A stretch of DNA of 64,000 nt from an uncultured Devosia sp. (GTDB taxonomy: Bacteria; Pseudomonadota; Alphaproteobacteria; Rhizobiales; Devosiaceae): contig NZ_CAJXJS010000003.1 of assembly GCF_913055165.1 (NCBI RefSeq), forward strand, positions 1-64,000. The letters run 5' to 3'. Both the position numbers and the translations under genes were made by a program. This document shows positions 27,733 through 36,043 of the stretch, piece by piece; the first letter of the stretch is position 1; each line of letters opens with the position of its first letter. The notes under the pieces are model-generated. The model ran no database searches, was not told the DNA's origin, and worked only from the letters and a program-made list of their open reading frames with translations.

Positions 27733-28383
27733 ATGGTAACGCAAGCCTACGCTCAAGAAGCGGAACTCCCGGCAGACGACCACGGCACAGAAGCCGCTGG
27801 CGCCGCCGATGCCATGCATGTTGAGGAAGGCGTTCACGCCGATCCGACCCATGATACGCATGCCACGACCGAAGCGCACGGTGATGCCGGCCATTCGGAC
27901 GTGTTCCCGCCCTTCGACCCGGCCACTTTCCCCAGCCAGCTGCTCTGGCTCGCCATCACCTTTGGCGCGCTTTATCTGTTGATGAGCAAGCTGGCCCTGC
28001 CCCGCATTGGCGGCATTCTGGAAAACCGCAAGACGCTGATCGACACCGATCTGGCGGCAGCCGATGCGGATCGCCAGAAGACCGATGCGGCCATTGCCGC
28101 CTATGAAAAGGCACTGGCCGAAGCCAAGGCCAATGCCCAGGGCATCGCCAACAAGAACCGTGAGGCCATTCAGGCAGATATCGCCGCCAAGCGGTCTGCT
28201 GCCGAAGCCGATCTCAGCGCCAAGGTCAGTGCCGCGGAAGCCCGCATTGCCCAGACCAAGGCCGAGGCCCTCACCCATGTCGACGAGATTGCTGCCGAGA
28301 CGGCCCAGGCCGTGGTCAGCCAGCTCGTCGGTGATGTCGCACCTGACAGCGTTCGCGCTGCCGTGGCCAAGGTTAAGGGGTAA
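27733..28383 (+). CDS. F0 ATP synthase subunit b' with acidic/His-rich N-terminal extension
   Basis: A peripheral-stalk subunit of 216 residues. One transmembrane helix (LLWLAITFGALYLLMSKLALPRI) is followed by a long charged coiled coil ending at VRAAVAKVKG. The ~55 residues before the helix are unusually rich in Asp, Glu, His and Ala (for example HADPTHDTHATTEAHGDAGH), longer than in most b' subunits. It pairs with the b subunit encoded 5 bp downstream. The b' call rests on gene order and on the usual alphaproteobacterial pairing. Confidence 0.92.
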   Translation: MVTQAYAQEAELPADDHGTEAAGAADAMHVEEGVHADPTHDTHATTEAHGDAGHSDVFPPFDPATFPSQLLWLAITFGALYLLMSKLALPRIGGILENRKTLIDTDLAAADADRQKTDAAIAAYEKALAEAKANAQGIANKNREAIQADIAAKRSAAEADLSAKVSAAEARIAQTKAEALTHVDEIAAETAQAVVSQLVGDVAPDSVRAAVAKVKG

Positions 28384-28388
28384 GCGCC

Positions 28389-28877
28389 ATGCCAGAATGG
28401 TTGGATAACAGCTTCTTTGCCATGGTCGGCCTGGTGATCTTCCTCGGGCTGATGGTGTTTTTCGGCGTGCCGGGGATCATCGCCAAGATGCTCGATGGGA
28501 AGATCAAGCAGATCGAAACTGATATCGCCGAGGCGCGGCGCCTGCGCGAAGAGGCCGCCGCCCTGCTCGTTGAATATGAGCAGAAGCGTGTCGCTGCCGA
28601 AAAGGAAGCCGAGGGCATCGTCGCCGCTGCCAAGGAAGAAGCCGAGCGCCTGACCGTGGAAGCCCAGGCCTCTCTGGCCGACCTCGTCGCCCGCCGCACC
28701 GCAGCAGTGGAAGACAAGATCGCCCAGGCCGAAGCCCAGGCCATCGCCGAAGTGCGCGCCCGTTCTGCGGACATCGCCATCGAAGCCGCCCGCACCGTGC
28801 TGGCAGACGAGATGAACAAGAATGGCGGCAAGGTCATCGACGCCGCCATTGCCGATGTCAGCAGCAAGCTGAACTGA
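28389..28877 (+). CDS. atpF: F0 ATP synthase subunit b
   Basis: A 162-residue stalk subunit with an N-terminal transmembrane helix (FFAMVGLVIFLGLMVFFGVPGII) and an Ala/Glu-rich coiled coil. It forms a heterodimer with b' that links F0 and F1. It is the last gene of the operon and is followed by a strong terminator. Confidence 0.95.
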   Translation: MPEWLDNSFFAMVGLVIFLGLMVFFGVPGIIAKMLDGKIKQIETDIAEARRLREEAAALLVEYEQKRVAAEKEAEGIVAAAKEEAERLTVEAQASLADLVARRTAAVEDKIAQAEAQAIAEVRARSADIAIEAARTVLADEMNKNGGKVIDAAIADVSSKLN

Positions 28878-28900
28878 TCCGGCTCAAAACCGAATGACAA

Positions 28901-28927
28901 GGGCGGGCAGCGATGCCCGCCTTTTTG
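28901..28927 (+). terminator. Rho-independent terminator of the atp operon
   Basis: GGGCGGGCA and TGCCCGCCT pair over a GCGA-type loop and are followed by TTTTTGTT. Confidence 0.88.
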
Positions 28928-28968
28928 TTGCGCCGAAGGCCGCAAGGCGCCGCCGCGTCCCACTCCTA

Positions 28969-28989
28969 CTGCGATAACGTCGCAGTTTT
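28969..28989 (+). terminator. Second hairpin with T-run before the gcv region
   Basis: CTGCGA-TAACG-TCGCAG is followed by TTTTCC, 45 bp after the first terminator. It may back up termination of the atp transcript ahead of the gcv promoter. Confidence 0.5.
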
Positions 28990-29011
28990 CCTGTACATGC
29001 GTTTCTCGCGA

Positions 29012-29040
29012 TTGACGCCACGGGGAATCTCCACCATGGT
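29012..29040 (+). promoter_or_regulatory. Putative gcv promoter
   Basis: TTGACG and a weak CATGGT are spaced by 17 bp. A transcript starting about 7 bp later would begin exactly at the first strand of the glycine aptamer P1 stem, which supports the call. The -10 box is poor. Confidence 0.4.
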
Positions 29041-29046
29041 GCGCCC

Positions 29047-29217
29047 GACTGCGGGAGAGACTGGCTTTGCCAGCGCCGAAGGAGCAACCGCCCCGGAAAC
29101 TCTCAGGCCAAAGGACCGCAGTCAGGTCGAACACTCTGGAAAGCAGGCTGGACCAGCCTCTCCGAAGGAGCAACCGGCGCTCAGCCGGGAAATCTCTCAG
29201 GGCAAGGACAGAGGGGG
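29047..29217 (+). ncRNA. Tandem glycine riboswitch (two aptamers)
   Basis: Two glycine aptamers lie back to back in the gcvT leader. Aptamer 1 is closed by GACTGCGG and CCGCAGTC (29047-29123) and has the core GCGGGAGAGA...GCCGAAGGAGCAA...AAACTCTCAGG. Aptamer 2 runs from about 29132 to 29217 with CACTCTGGA...CTCCGAAGGAGCAA...AATCTCTCAGGGCAA. A linker of about 8 nt separates them, typical of cooperative glycine riboswitches that switch on glycine cleavage genes. About 60 nt separate aptamer 2 from the gcvT ATG. I see no strong terminator there, so translational control is possible. Confidence 0.93.
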
Positions 29218-29279
29218 CACGCATCTTCCGCCACAAGGGCGGATCCTTGTCGTGTCGCCTTTGAACCCGAGTGGTGCCC

Positions 29280-30440
29280 ATGGCCGAAGCCAATTCCGAA
29301 GACCTCAAGCAGACCCCGCTCTACGAGCGCCACGTTACGGCCGGTGGCCGCATTGTGCCGTTCGGCGGCTATGCCCTGCCCGTGCAATATCCCTCCGGCA
29401 TCATGGCCGAACACAAATGGACCCGCGAACAGGCGGGCCTGTTCGATGTCAGCCATATGGGGCCGAGCTTTCTCAGCCTCAACGCCCCCAGCGGCGATCC
29501 GGAGGCGGACCACGCCGCGATCGCCGCCGTGATCGAGCCCCTGATCTGCGGCGACATTGCCGGCCTCAAACCGGGACAGATGCGCTACACGCTGCTGCTC
29601 AATGAGAAGGGTGGGACCATTGACGATCTCATGGTCGGGCGCCTCCCCGACGACCCCGGCACGCTCTATGTGGTGGTCAATGCCGGCACCAAGGAAAACG
29701 ACTTTGCGCTGATCGCTGCAGGCGCCGGTGACAAGGCGACCCTCAGGCGTGCCGATGATGGCGGCCTTCTTGCGTTGCAGGGGCCCGAAGCGGTCGACGT
29801 CATGGCAGCGCTCGTGCCCGACGCCACCCAGCTCGGCTTCATGCAGGTGCGCGAGTTCGAATGGAACGGCGTACCCATCACCATTTCCCGTTCCGGCTAT
29901 ACCGGTGAAGACGGATTCGAAATCCTCATGCCCGGTCACATGGCAGTGGCCCTGTGGGACGAACTGCTGGCCGATCCTCGCGTCAAGCCGATTGGCCTGG
30001 GCGCCCGCGACAGCCTCCGCCTTGAGGCCGGCCTGCCGCTCTATGGACATGACCTGGACGAAACCGTCTCCCCGATCGAGGCCGAACTTGGCTTTGCCGT
30101 CTCCAAGCGCCGCCGCGAGGCCGCAGACTTCCCAGGCGCAACGCGCATTCTCGCCGAACGCGATGGCAAGCTGTCTCGCAGGCGCGTCGGGCTGATCGTC
30201 GGAGGCGCACCGGCCCGAGAGGGCGCCGAAATCCTCGATGCATCCGGCGCGGCCATTGGCGTCGTCACCAGCGGCGGCTTTGCCCCCTCGCTGGGCAAGG
30301 CCATTGCGCTGGGCTTCGTCCCGCCGGATCACGCTGCCATCGGCAACAAGCTTCAGGTCTCGGTGCGCGGCCGCGCCCAGCCGGCCGAGATCGTGCCCAC
30401 CCCGTTCGTTCCCCACCGCTATTTCCGCAAGTCAGCCTGA
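29280..30440 (+). CDS. gcvT: Glycine cleavage system T protein (aminomethyltransferase)
   Basis: A 386-residue enzyme that transfers the methylene of the aminomethyl-lipoyl arm to tetrahydrofolate and releases ammonia. Family segments include MAEHKWTREQAGLFDVSHMG, ISRSGYTGEDGFEI and LGARDSLRLEAGLPLYGHDL. The ATG at 29280 (MAEANSED) is preferred to the GTG at 29271. It is the first gene of gcvT-H-PA-PB under the glycine riboswitch. Confidence 0.97.
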   Translation: MAEANSEDLKQTPLYERHVTAGGRIVPFGGYALPVQYPSGIMAEHKWTREQAGLFDVSHMGPSFLSLNAPSGDPEADHAAIAAVIEPLICGDIAGLKPGQMRYTLLLNEKGGTIDDLMVGRLPDDPGTLYVVVNAGTKENDFALIAAGAGDKATLRRADDGGLLALQGPEAVDVMAALVPDATQLGFMQVREFEWNGVPITISRSGYTGEDGFEILMPGHMAVALWDELLADPRVKPIGLGARDSLRLEAGLPLYGHDLDETVSPIEAELGFAVSKRRREAADFPGATRILAERDGKLSRRRVGLIVGGAPAREGAEILDASGAAIGVVTSGGFAPSLGKAIALGFVPPDHAAIGNKLQVSVRGRAQPAEIVPTPFVPHRYFRKSA

Positions 30441-30450
30441 GGCCCCTCAC

Positions 30451-30816
30451 ATGACCACCAAGTTCACTCCCGATCACGAATATATCCGCATTGAAGGCAC
30501 GACCGGTGTCGTCGGCATCACCAATTACGCGCAGGAGCAGTTGGGCGACATCGTCTTCGTCGAACTGCCTTCCGTCGGCAAAGTCCTCAAGAAGGGCGAC
30601 GAGGCCGCCGTGGTCGAATCCGTCAAGGCTGCCTCCGAGATCTATGCCCCGGTCTCGGGCACGGTTACCGAGGTCAACGACGCGCTGACCGGCGAACCGG
30701 GCCTCGTGAACAACGACCCGGAAAATGGCGGCTGGATGTTCAAGATCGCCATCGACGACGCCGGCGAACTCGACAAGCTCCTCGATGATGCCGGCTATGC
30801 GGATCTGACGAAATAA
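30451..30816 (+). CDS. gcvH: Glycine cleavage system H protein
   Basis: A 121-residue lipoyl carrier that shuttles the aminomethyl group between the P, T and L proteins. The lipoylated lysine is in VESVKAASEIYAP, and the opening KFTPDHEYIRIEG is canonical. The track ORF starts 71 codons too early, inside gcvT; the ATG at 30451 is 10 bp after the gcvT stop. Confidence 0.97.
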   Translation: MTTKFTPDHEYIRIEGTTGVVGITNYAQEQLGDIVFVELPSVGKVLKKGDEAAVVESVKAASEIYAPVSGTVTEVNDALTGEPGLVNNDPENGGWMFKIAIDDAGELDKLLDDAGYADLTK

Positions 30817-30818
30817 TC

Positions 30819-32162
30819 ATGCGCTATCTCCCCCATTCCGACCACGAACGCGCCGAGATGCTCGGCGTGATCGGCGCCAGTGACATTGACGCGCTGTTCT
30901 CAGCGGTGCCGAAGTCAGCGTTGAAGAACTTTGAACTCGACCTTCCGGACCACAGCCCCGAATTCCTGGTCGAGGCGCATATGCGCGCGCTGGCAAACCA
31001 GAACCATGCGGCCGGCGATGGCCCGTTCTTCGTCGGCGCTGGTGCTTATCGCCACCATGTGCCCGCCACAGTCGATCACCTGATCCAGCGGTCCGAGTGG
31101 CTGACGGCCTATACGCCCTATCAGCCGGAAATCTCGCAGGGCACCCTGCAGATGCTATTCGAATTCCAGACGCAGGTGGCCAAGATCACCGGCATGGACG
31201 TGGCCAATGCCTCGCTCTATGACGGCTCCACAGGCACGGCCGAAGCGGTGCTGATGGCCCGCCGTCTGACCCGGCGCAACAAGGTTGTGCTCTCGGGCGG
31301 GCTGCACCCGCACTACCGCGATGTGGTCAGGGCCTATCTCAAGGACGACCCGCATCTCGAATGCCTCTCCCCCTCCCCCGAGGGTCAGGGCGACATTCTC
31401 GATCATATCGACGCTGACACGGCGGCCATTGTCATCCAGACCCCGGACTTCTACGGCCATCTGCGCAATGTTGAGGCTGCAGCGAAGGCCGCTCACGACC
31501 AGGGCGCGCTGCTGATCGTGGTCATCACCGAAGTGGTGTCGCTGGGGCTGCTGGAGGCTCCCGGTGCGCTGGGCGCCGATATCGTGGTGGCCGAGGGCCA
31601 GTCCATCGGCAATGCGCTCAATTTCGGCGGGCCGTATCTGGGGCTGATGGCGACGAAGAAGGAATTCATCCGCCAGATGCCGGGCCGGCTCTGCGGCGAG
31701 ACCGTCGATGCGGACGGCAATCGCGGCTTCGTGCTGACGCTCTCCACGCGCGAGCAGCATATCCGCCGCGAAAAGGCCACATCGAACATCTGTACCAATT
31801 CAGGTCTTTGTGCGCTCGCCTTCTCGATCCACATGGGCCTGCTGGGCGAAGCGGGCTTTGTCCGGCTGGCGCGGCTCAACCATTTCAACGCCATCAGACT
31901 GGCCAATGCGCTTGATGGCGTGCCCGGCGTCACTGTCCTCAACAAGACCTTCTTCAACGAAATGACCATCCGCGTCACCCAGCCGGCCACGGCTCTCGTC
32001 GAACGGCTCGCCCAGCGTGGCATTCTTGCCGGCGTGCCGGCCAGCCGCCTCCTCCCGGGTGATCCAGAGGTCGAGAACCTCATCATTTTGGCGGCGACCG
32101 AGTTGACCACCGAGGGCGACATCGCCGCGCTCTGCGCCGCGCTGACGGAGGAACTGGCATGA
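30819..32162 (+). CDS. gcvPA: Glycine dehydrogenase (decarboxylating) subunit 1
   Basis: The N-terminal half of the pyridoxal-phosphate P protein, 447 residues, in the two-subunit form. Family segments include RYLPHSDHERAEML and TPYQPEISQGTLQMLFEFQT. It starts 2 bp after gcvH and overlaps gcvPB by 4 bp (ATGA), which ensures equal production of the two subunits. The PLP lysine is in the partner. Confidence 0.96.
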   Translation: MRYLPHSDHERAEMLGVIGASDIDALFSAVPKSALKNFELDLPDHSPEFLVEAHMRALANQNHAAGDGPFFVGAGAYRHHVPATVDHLIQRSEWLTAYTPYQPEISQGTLQMLFEFQTQVAKITGMDVANASLYDGSTGTAEAVLMARRLTRRNKVVLSGGLHPHYRDVVRAYLKDDPHLECLSPSPEGQGDILDHIDADTAAIVIQTPDFYGHLRNVEAAAKAAHDQGALLIVVITEVVSLGLLEAPGALGADIVVAEGQSIGNALNFGGPYLGLMATKKEFIRQMPGRLCGETVDADGNRGFVLTLSTREQHIRREKATSNICTNSGLCALAFSIHMGLLGEAGFVRLARLNHFNAIRLANALDGVPGVTVLNKTFFNEMTIRVTQPATALVERLAQRGILAGVPASRLLPGDPEVENLIILAATELTTEGDIAALCAALTEELA

Positions 32163-33703
32163 GCATGAATACCCAGGGCCGCCCCACCGGCGTGGGCACG
32201 GCCGGCACTTCGGCCTCCGGCTCGGCCCTCTTGCCCGACGAACCGCTGCTGTTCGAAATCGGCGACAACGAGCATTCCGGCGTCGACCTGCCCGACGTCG
32301 ATCTCGCAACCGATCGCCTCGGCGGCTTTGCCCGCAAGAGCAAGCTGGACCTGGCCGGTCTCACCGAGCCCGAGGCGATGCGCCACTATGTGCGCCTGTC
32401 CCGCCTCAATCACTCCATCGACAGTGGCATGTATCCGCTGGGCTCGTGCACGATGAAGCACAATCCGCGCCTCAACGAGAAGATGGCGCGCCTGCCCGGC
32501 TTTGCCGATATCCACCCCCTGCAGCCGGTTTCGACCGTGCAGGGCGCACTGGAGCTGATGAACCAGCTTTCCCATTGGCTGATGACGCTGACCAATACCG
32601 CGGCCGTCGCCCTGTCGCCCAAGGCGGGCGCCCATGGCGAATTGCTCGGCATGATGGCTATCAAGGCCGCCCAGGAGGCCAAGGGCGAGGCACATCGCAA
32701 GATCGTGCTCGTGCCCGAAAGCGCCCATGGCACCAATCCGGCCACGGCCGCCTTCCTCGGCTATAGCGTGAAGCCCATTCCGGCCCGCGATGACGGTACG
32801 GTCGATGTGCAGGCGGTCAAGAATGCGCTGTCATCTGACGTCGCGGCCATCATGCTGACCAATCCCAATACCTGTGGCCTTTTCGAGCCGCAGGTGATCG
32901 AGATTGCCCAGGCCGTCCACGATGCGGGGGCGTTTTTTTACTGTGATGGTGCCAATTTCAACGCCATCATGGGCGTCGTCCGTCCGGGCGATCTCGGCAT
33001 CGACGCCATGCATATCAACCTGCACAAGACCTTCTCGACGCCGCATGGTGGCGGCGGGCCGGGTGCGGGTCCTGTCGTGCTCTCCGAGGCACTGGCCCCT
33101 TTCGCTCCGGTCCCGTTCGTGCGCAAGGGCAAGGACGGCCTGGAGATGGTCGAGCACATCGAAGGCGAGGCGCTGGGCCGCGTAACCGCCTTCCACGGGC
33201 AGATGGGCATGTATGTGCGCGCGCTGACCTATATGCTCAGCCACGGGGCTGACGGGTTGGCACAGGCGGCGGAAGATGCGGTGCTCAATGCCAATTACGT
33301 CAAGGCGAAGCTCGAGCACCTGTTCTCGGTGCCGTTCCCGGACTATCCGACCATGCATGAAGCGCTGTTCGATGACAGCTTCCTCAAGGGCACAGACATC
33401 TCTACCCTCGATTTCGCCAAGGCGCTGATCGATGAGGGCTTCCATCCCATGACCATGTATTTCCCGCTGGTCGTGCATGGCGCCATGCTGATCGAGCCGA
33501 CCGAAAGCGAAAGCAAGCAGACGCTCGACCACTTCTGCGAGGTGATGGCCGAGCTGGCCAATGACGCCAAAGCGGGGAACAAGGAGCGGTTTACCGGCGC
33601 ACCGATGAAGGCGCCGCGCCGTCGCCTCGACGAAACCCGCGCGGCCCGGCAACCCATTCTCAAATGGGAACGCCCCGCCGATCTGCCCAAGGCAGCCGAA
33701 TAG
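32159..33703 (+). CDS. gcvPB: Glycine dehydrogenase (decarboxylating) subunit 2
   Basis: The PLP-binding half of the P protein, 514 residues. The Schiff-base lysine lies in MHINLHKTFSTPHGGGGPG, and SGMYPLGSCTMKHNPR is another conserved element. The N-terminal ~30 residues are Gly/Ala/Ser-rich and probably disordered. It completes the gcv operon and is followed by a terminator. Confidence 0.96.
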   Translation: MSMNTQGRPTGVGTAGTSASGSALLPDEPLLFEIGDNEHSGVDLPDVDLATDRLGGFARKSKLDLAGLTEPEAMRHYVRLSRLNHSIDSGMYPLGSCTMKHNPRLNEKMARLPGFADIHPLQPVSTVQGALELMNQLSHWLMTLTNTAAVALSPKAGAHGELLGMMAIKAAQEAKGEAHRKIVLVPESAHGTNPATAAFLGYSVKPIPARDDGTVDVQAVKNALSSDVAAIMLTNPNTCGLFEPQVIEIAQAVHDAGAFFYCDGANFNAIMGVVRPGDLGIDAMHINLHKTFSTPHGGGGPGAGPVVLSEALAPFAPVPFVRKGKDGLEMVEHIEGEALGRVTAFHGQMGMYVRALTYMLSHGADGLAQAAEDAVLNANYVKAKLEHLFSVPFPDYPTMHEALFDDSFLKGTDISTLDFAKALIDEGFHPMTMYFPLVVHGAMLIEPTESESKQTLDHFCEVMAELANDAKAGNKERFTGAPMKAPRRRLDETRAARQPILKWERPADLPKAAE

Positions 33704-33708
33704 AAAGA

Positions 33709-33735
33709 GGCCCGGAGAACACTCCGGGCCTTTTC
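33709..33735 (+). terminator. Rho-independent terminator of the gcv operon
   Basis: GGCCCGGAG and CTCCGGGCC form a 9-bp stem around AACA, followed by TTTT, 5 bp after the gcvPB stop. Confidence 0.9.
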
Positions 33736-33791
33736 AATTCTCGTCTTGGATTGCCCGCCATTCGCGCGTAGCGCTCATGGCCTTCTTGGCT

Positions 33792-33871
33792 TGAATGGCT
33801 CCACCGGAGCCATTCATCCGCTGTGCGGAACGCCTGCGAAGCGCCTCCAATCGCGCCACCGGCGCGATTGG
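33792..33871. repeat. Cluster of three short hairpins (REP/BIME-like)
   Basis: Three perfect palindromes lie side by side between the gcv terminator and the end of a convergent lipoprotein gene. They are TGAATGGCTCC-ACC-GGAGCCATTCA, TCCGC-TGT-GCGGA and CCAATCGCGCC-ACC-GGCGCGATTGG. The outer two have the same layout (11-bp stem, ACC loop) but unrelated stems. This resembles an intergenic mosaic element more than a simple terminator, as no T-runs follow. Confidence 0.6.
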
Positions 33872-33887
33872 CCCTTCGGTACGGCTC

Positions 33888-34472
33888 TCAGCCCCTGGTG
33901 TCGAAGCCGACCCAGATGGTGATGGTTTCGCCGCCCAGATAGGGAATGGTCACGTTTTCCACCACCTTGACGAATTCGGCTGTCTGGCTCGGCGGCACGA
34001 TCGGTACGGCCAATGTGTATTTTTCCGAGAAGATGGCCTGGCCGTCGCGTTCCACCGCAAAGCGGATCGGTGCATTGACGGTCGACTGGCTGCCAGCCGG
34101 ACCGAGCAGCACGCGGCCGGTCACGCCCATATTTACGGTGATCTGGCCATTGGACACCACGCAATTGCGTGACGTCTCGTCGATCACGCCCTGATATTGC
34201 AGCGCCTTGGGGTCTCCGACCCGGCCGCCGCCATAATAATACATGGCCTCGCCGCCCAGCCGCACCTTGATCGGCGGGCACTCGGTGGCAATCACCGGCA
34301 GCGCATTGGTCTGGGCCTGGGCAACGGCCTGGGGGGTGGCGGTGGCGTTCTGCAGATTGGCATTGGTCGAGGTGCCGCCACCAAACATCGAACCCATGGA
34401 ACAGCCGGCCAACAGCACGGCCAATCCGGCAAGAGCGGGGATACGCAGAGCGGACGTCAGGATGAGGGTCAT
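33888..34472 (-). CDS. Conserved lipoprotein of unknown function
   Basis: A 194-residue predicted lipoprotein. The signal LRIPALAGLAVLLAGC has a good lipobox, followed by a Gly/Thr/Ala-rich linker. The folded part has two cysteines (ATECPPIKV and SRNCVVSNGQ) and a beta-rich pattern with GVTGRVLLGPAG. I recall similar proteins in other Hyphomicrobiales but know no function. It is the last of three leftward genes with the peroxiredoxin and the DsbD-like gene. Confidence 0.75.
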   Translation of the reverse strand: MTLILTSALRIPALAGLAVLLAGCSMGSMFGGGTSTNANLQNATATPQAVAQAQTNALPVIATECPPIKVRLGGEAMYYYGGGRVGDPKALQYQGVIDETSRNCVVSNGQITVNMGVTGRVLLGPAGSQSTVNAPIRFAVERDGQAIFSEKYTLAVPIVPPSQTAEFVKVVENVTIPYLGGETITIWVGFDTRG

Positions 34473-34494
34473 TGTCGTACTTGGCTCCTGGCGA

Positions 34495-34989
34495 CTAGGC
34501 GGCAGCGGCTTCGAGAGCCATCAGAATAGCGGGTGCGCCGCTGGCCGTCACGCCGGGCGCGTCTTCAGTGAAAACGGCGTCCACGACGCCGTTGCGGATG
34601 ATCATGGCACACCGGGCGAACCGTGTGCCCATGCCGCCGCCGGAGAAATCCTTGTCCAGACCCATGGCCCTGGCCAGGGCGGCGTTACCATCCGCGAGGA
34701 AGGCGACATCGTCCAGGGCGTTGGTGGCCTCGGCCCAGGCCTTCATGACGTGATGATCGTTGGTTGCCGCGCAAACGATGCGGTCGACGCCGGCAGCACG
34801 CAGCTTGGCGGCATTGGCCACGAAGCCGGGCAAATGGTTGACGTGGCAGGTCGGGGTGAAGGCGCCTGGTACGGCGAACATCACCACAGTGCCGCTCCCC
34901 AGTGCCACATCGCTTGTGGTGTCTTCGATACCAGCCGCAGTCACCAGCTTGGTCCCGACGGAGGGAACCTTGTCGCCGCGTTCAATCAT
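34495..34989 (-). CDS. Atypical 2-Cys peroxiredoxin (Prx5/hybrid Prx family)
   Basis: A thiol peroxidase of about 164 residues that reduces H2O2 and alkyl peroxides. The peroxidatic cysteine is in VPGAFTPTCHVNHLPGF, the Prx5 signature, and other family segments are ATNDHHVMKAWAE and GTRFARCAMIIRNGVV. Cys in TRFARCAM may be relevant to resolution. I prefer MIERGDKVPSV at 34989 over the track start six codons earlier because it matches the usual Prx5 N-terminus; ribosome binding sites do not decide. Confidence 0.9.
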   Translation of the reverse strand: MIERGDKVPSVGTKLVTAAGIEDTTSDVALGSGTVVMFAVPGAFTPTCHVNHLPGFVANAAKLRAAGVDRIVCAATNDHHVMKAWAEATNALDDVAFLADGNAALARAMGLDKDFSGGGMGTRFARCAMIIRNGVVDAVFTEDAPGVTASGAPAILMALEAAAA

Positions 34990-35091
34990 TGGTGGAAATT
35001 GCCCCATGCTTGGCGGCGCAGCCGCCCTACTCCAGTACTCAAGCCCCTGCGATAAGCGGCTTTGGACCAGGGCACAAGACCGACAACCCCA

Positions 35092-35925
35092 TCAGTCCTG
35101 TCCGTCCACATCCGCTTTGGCGCCGGCTTCTATTGTCCGGCTGACCTCGAAGGCACCCCTCGGCGTCATGAAGGAGAGTTCCACCTCCATGTCATCCAGA
35201 GCACTATTGTCGGTTTTGCTCAGGATGGGAAGCAGCACTAGATTGGATTGCGGGCTTTTTTGCGGCGCGCCGAACAGCGGCCCTTCCCCCTCGGCGGCAG
35301 CAATCAGGCTTTGCGGGTCGACAACGGCAGGGTCGATTTCGACCGCGATTGCGCTCTGTCCCGGGACCAGCATTGCCGAGCCTAGCGGATCGCCTGCGCC
35401 CTGCCAGGCGATGGGCACATCCGCCATCGCCTGGGCAATGCGTAATCCATTGGCATAATCAGGGTCAGGCTCGCTTGCCGGCATGGTGAACTGGGCCTGC
35501 GCCGGAACGCAGATCTCCGAACAAATGCCCAATGTGGCCTCAAGGGCCACCGTACCACCGGGTTCACTCACCGCGAGTTCCAGGGGCAAGATGGTGTGCC
35601 CGAAATAAACATAGTCGAGATAGCCCCCCTTCTGTTCCCGCTCGGGGAAGGGCCAATGCTGCTGATGAAGAGCAACGCCTTTGGAGGAGGAGAAATCGAG
35701 GTCCATCGGCAGGCCGGTTTCGCCGGGGATGCGCCAATAGGTCTTGGTGTCCTCCGGCATGTCGATTTCCAGCGCAAACAATGCCTTGCCGTCCGCCTTG
35801 GGTTGCCCGGCGCTGATCAGCCGGATTTGGACGCCAGGCGCCACTTCCTGCCAGGCGGTTTCACCTGCCACGGCCGGAACGCTGGCAATCACGATGGGCA
35901 TCACAAGGGCAGCAAATATACGCAT
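35092..35925 (-). CDS. Exported DsbD N-terminal (DsbD-alpha)-like domain protein
   Basis: A 277-residue protein with a signal peptide (MRIFAALVMPIVIASVPAVAG). The immunoglobulin-like DsbD-alpha features are visible: a WRIPGETGLPMDLDF segment and the CSEICVP redox pair (Cys-x3-Cys). The membrane and thioredoxin domains of full-length DsbD are absent, so it must act with a separate CcdA/ScsB-type reductase if it takes part in electron transfer. A Prx gene lies downstream, about 100 bp away. Confidence 0.8.
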   Translation of the reverse strand: MRIFAALVMPIVIASVPAVAGETAWQEVAPGVQIRLISAGQPKADGKALFALEIDMPEDTKTYWRIPGETGLPMDLDFSSSKGVALHQQHWPFPEREQKGGYLDYVYFGHTILPLELAVSEPGGTVALEATLGICSEICVPAQAQFTMPASEPDPDYANGLRIAQAMADVPIAWQGAGDPLGSAMLVPGQSAIAVEIDPAVVDPQSLIAAAEGEGPLFGAPQKSPQSNLVLLPILSKTDNSALDDMEVELSFMTPRGAFEVSRTIEAGAKADVDGQD

Positions 35926-36043
35926 GGGGTGGAATTAGCGCAGTAAAAGGTGAACAGCCAGCTAGCGCTTAATCAGGCCTTCGTGATGGGTGTGACAGGC
36001 CCTGCGCTTGGCAGGCCCGCACCCGGCGCCTACAATCGGCACC

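Noticed and set aside
26548-28278. 576-codon minus-strand ORF opposite atpB-atpE-b'
   Set aside because: Antisense shadow spanning several genes and their spacers; no start signal or recognisable domain.
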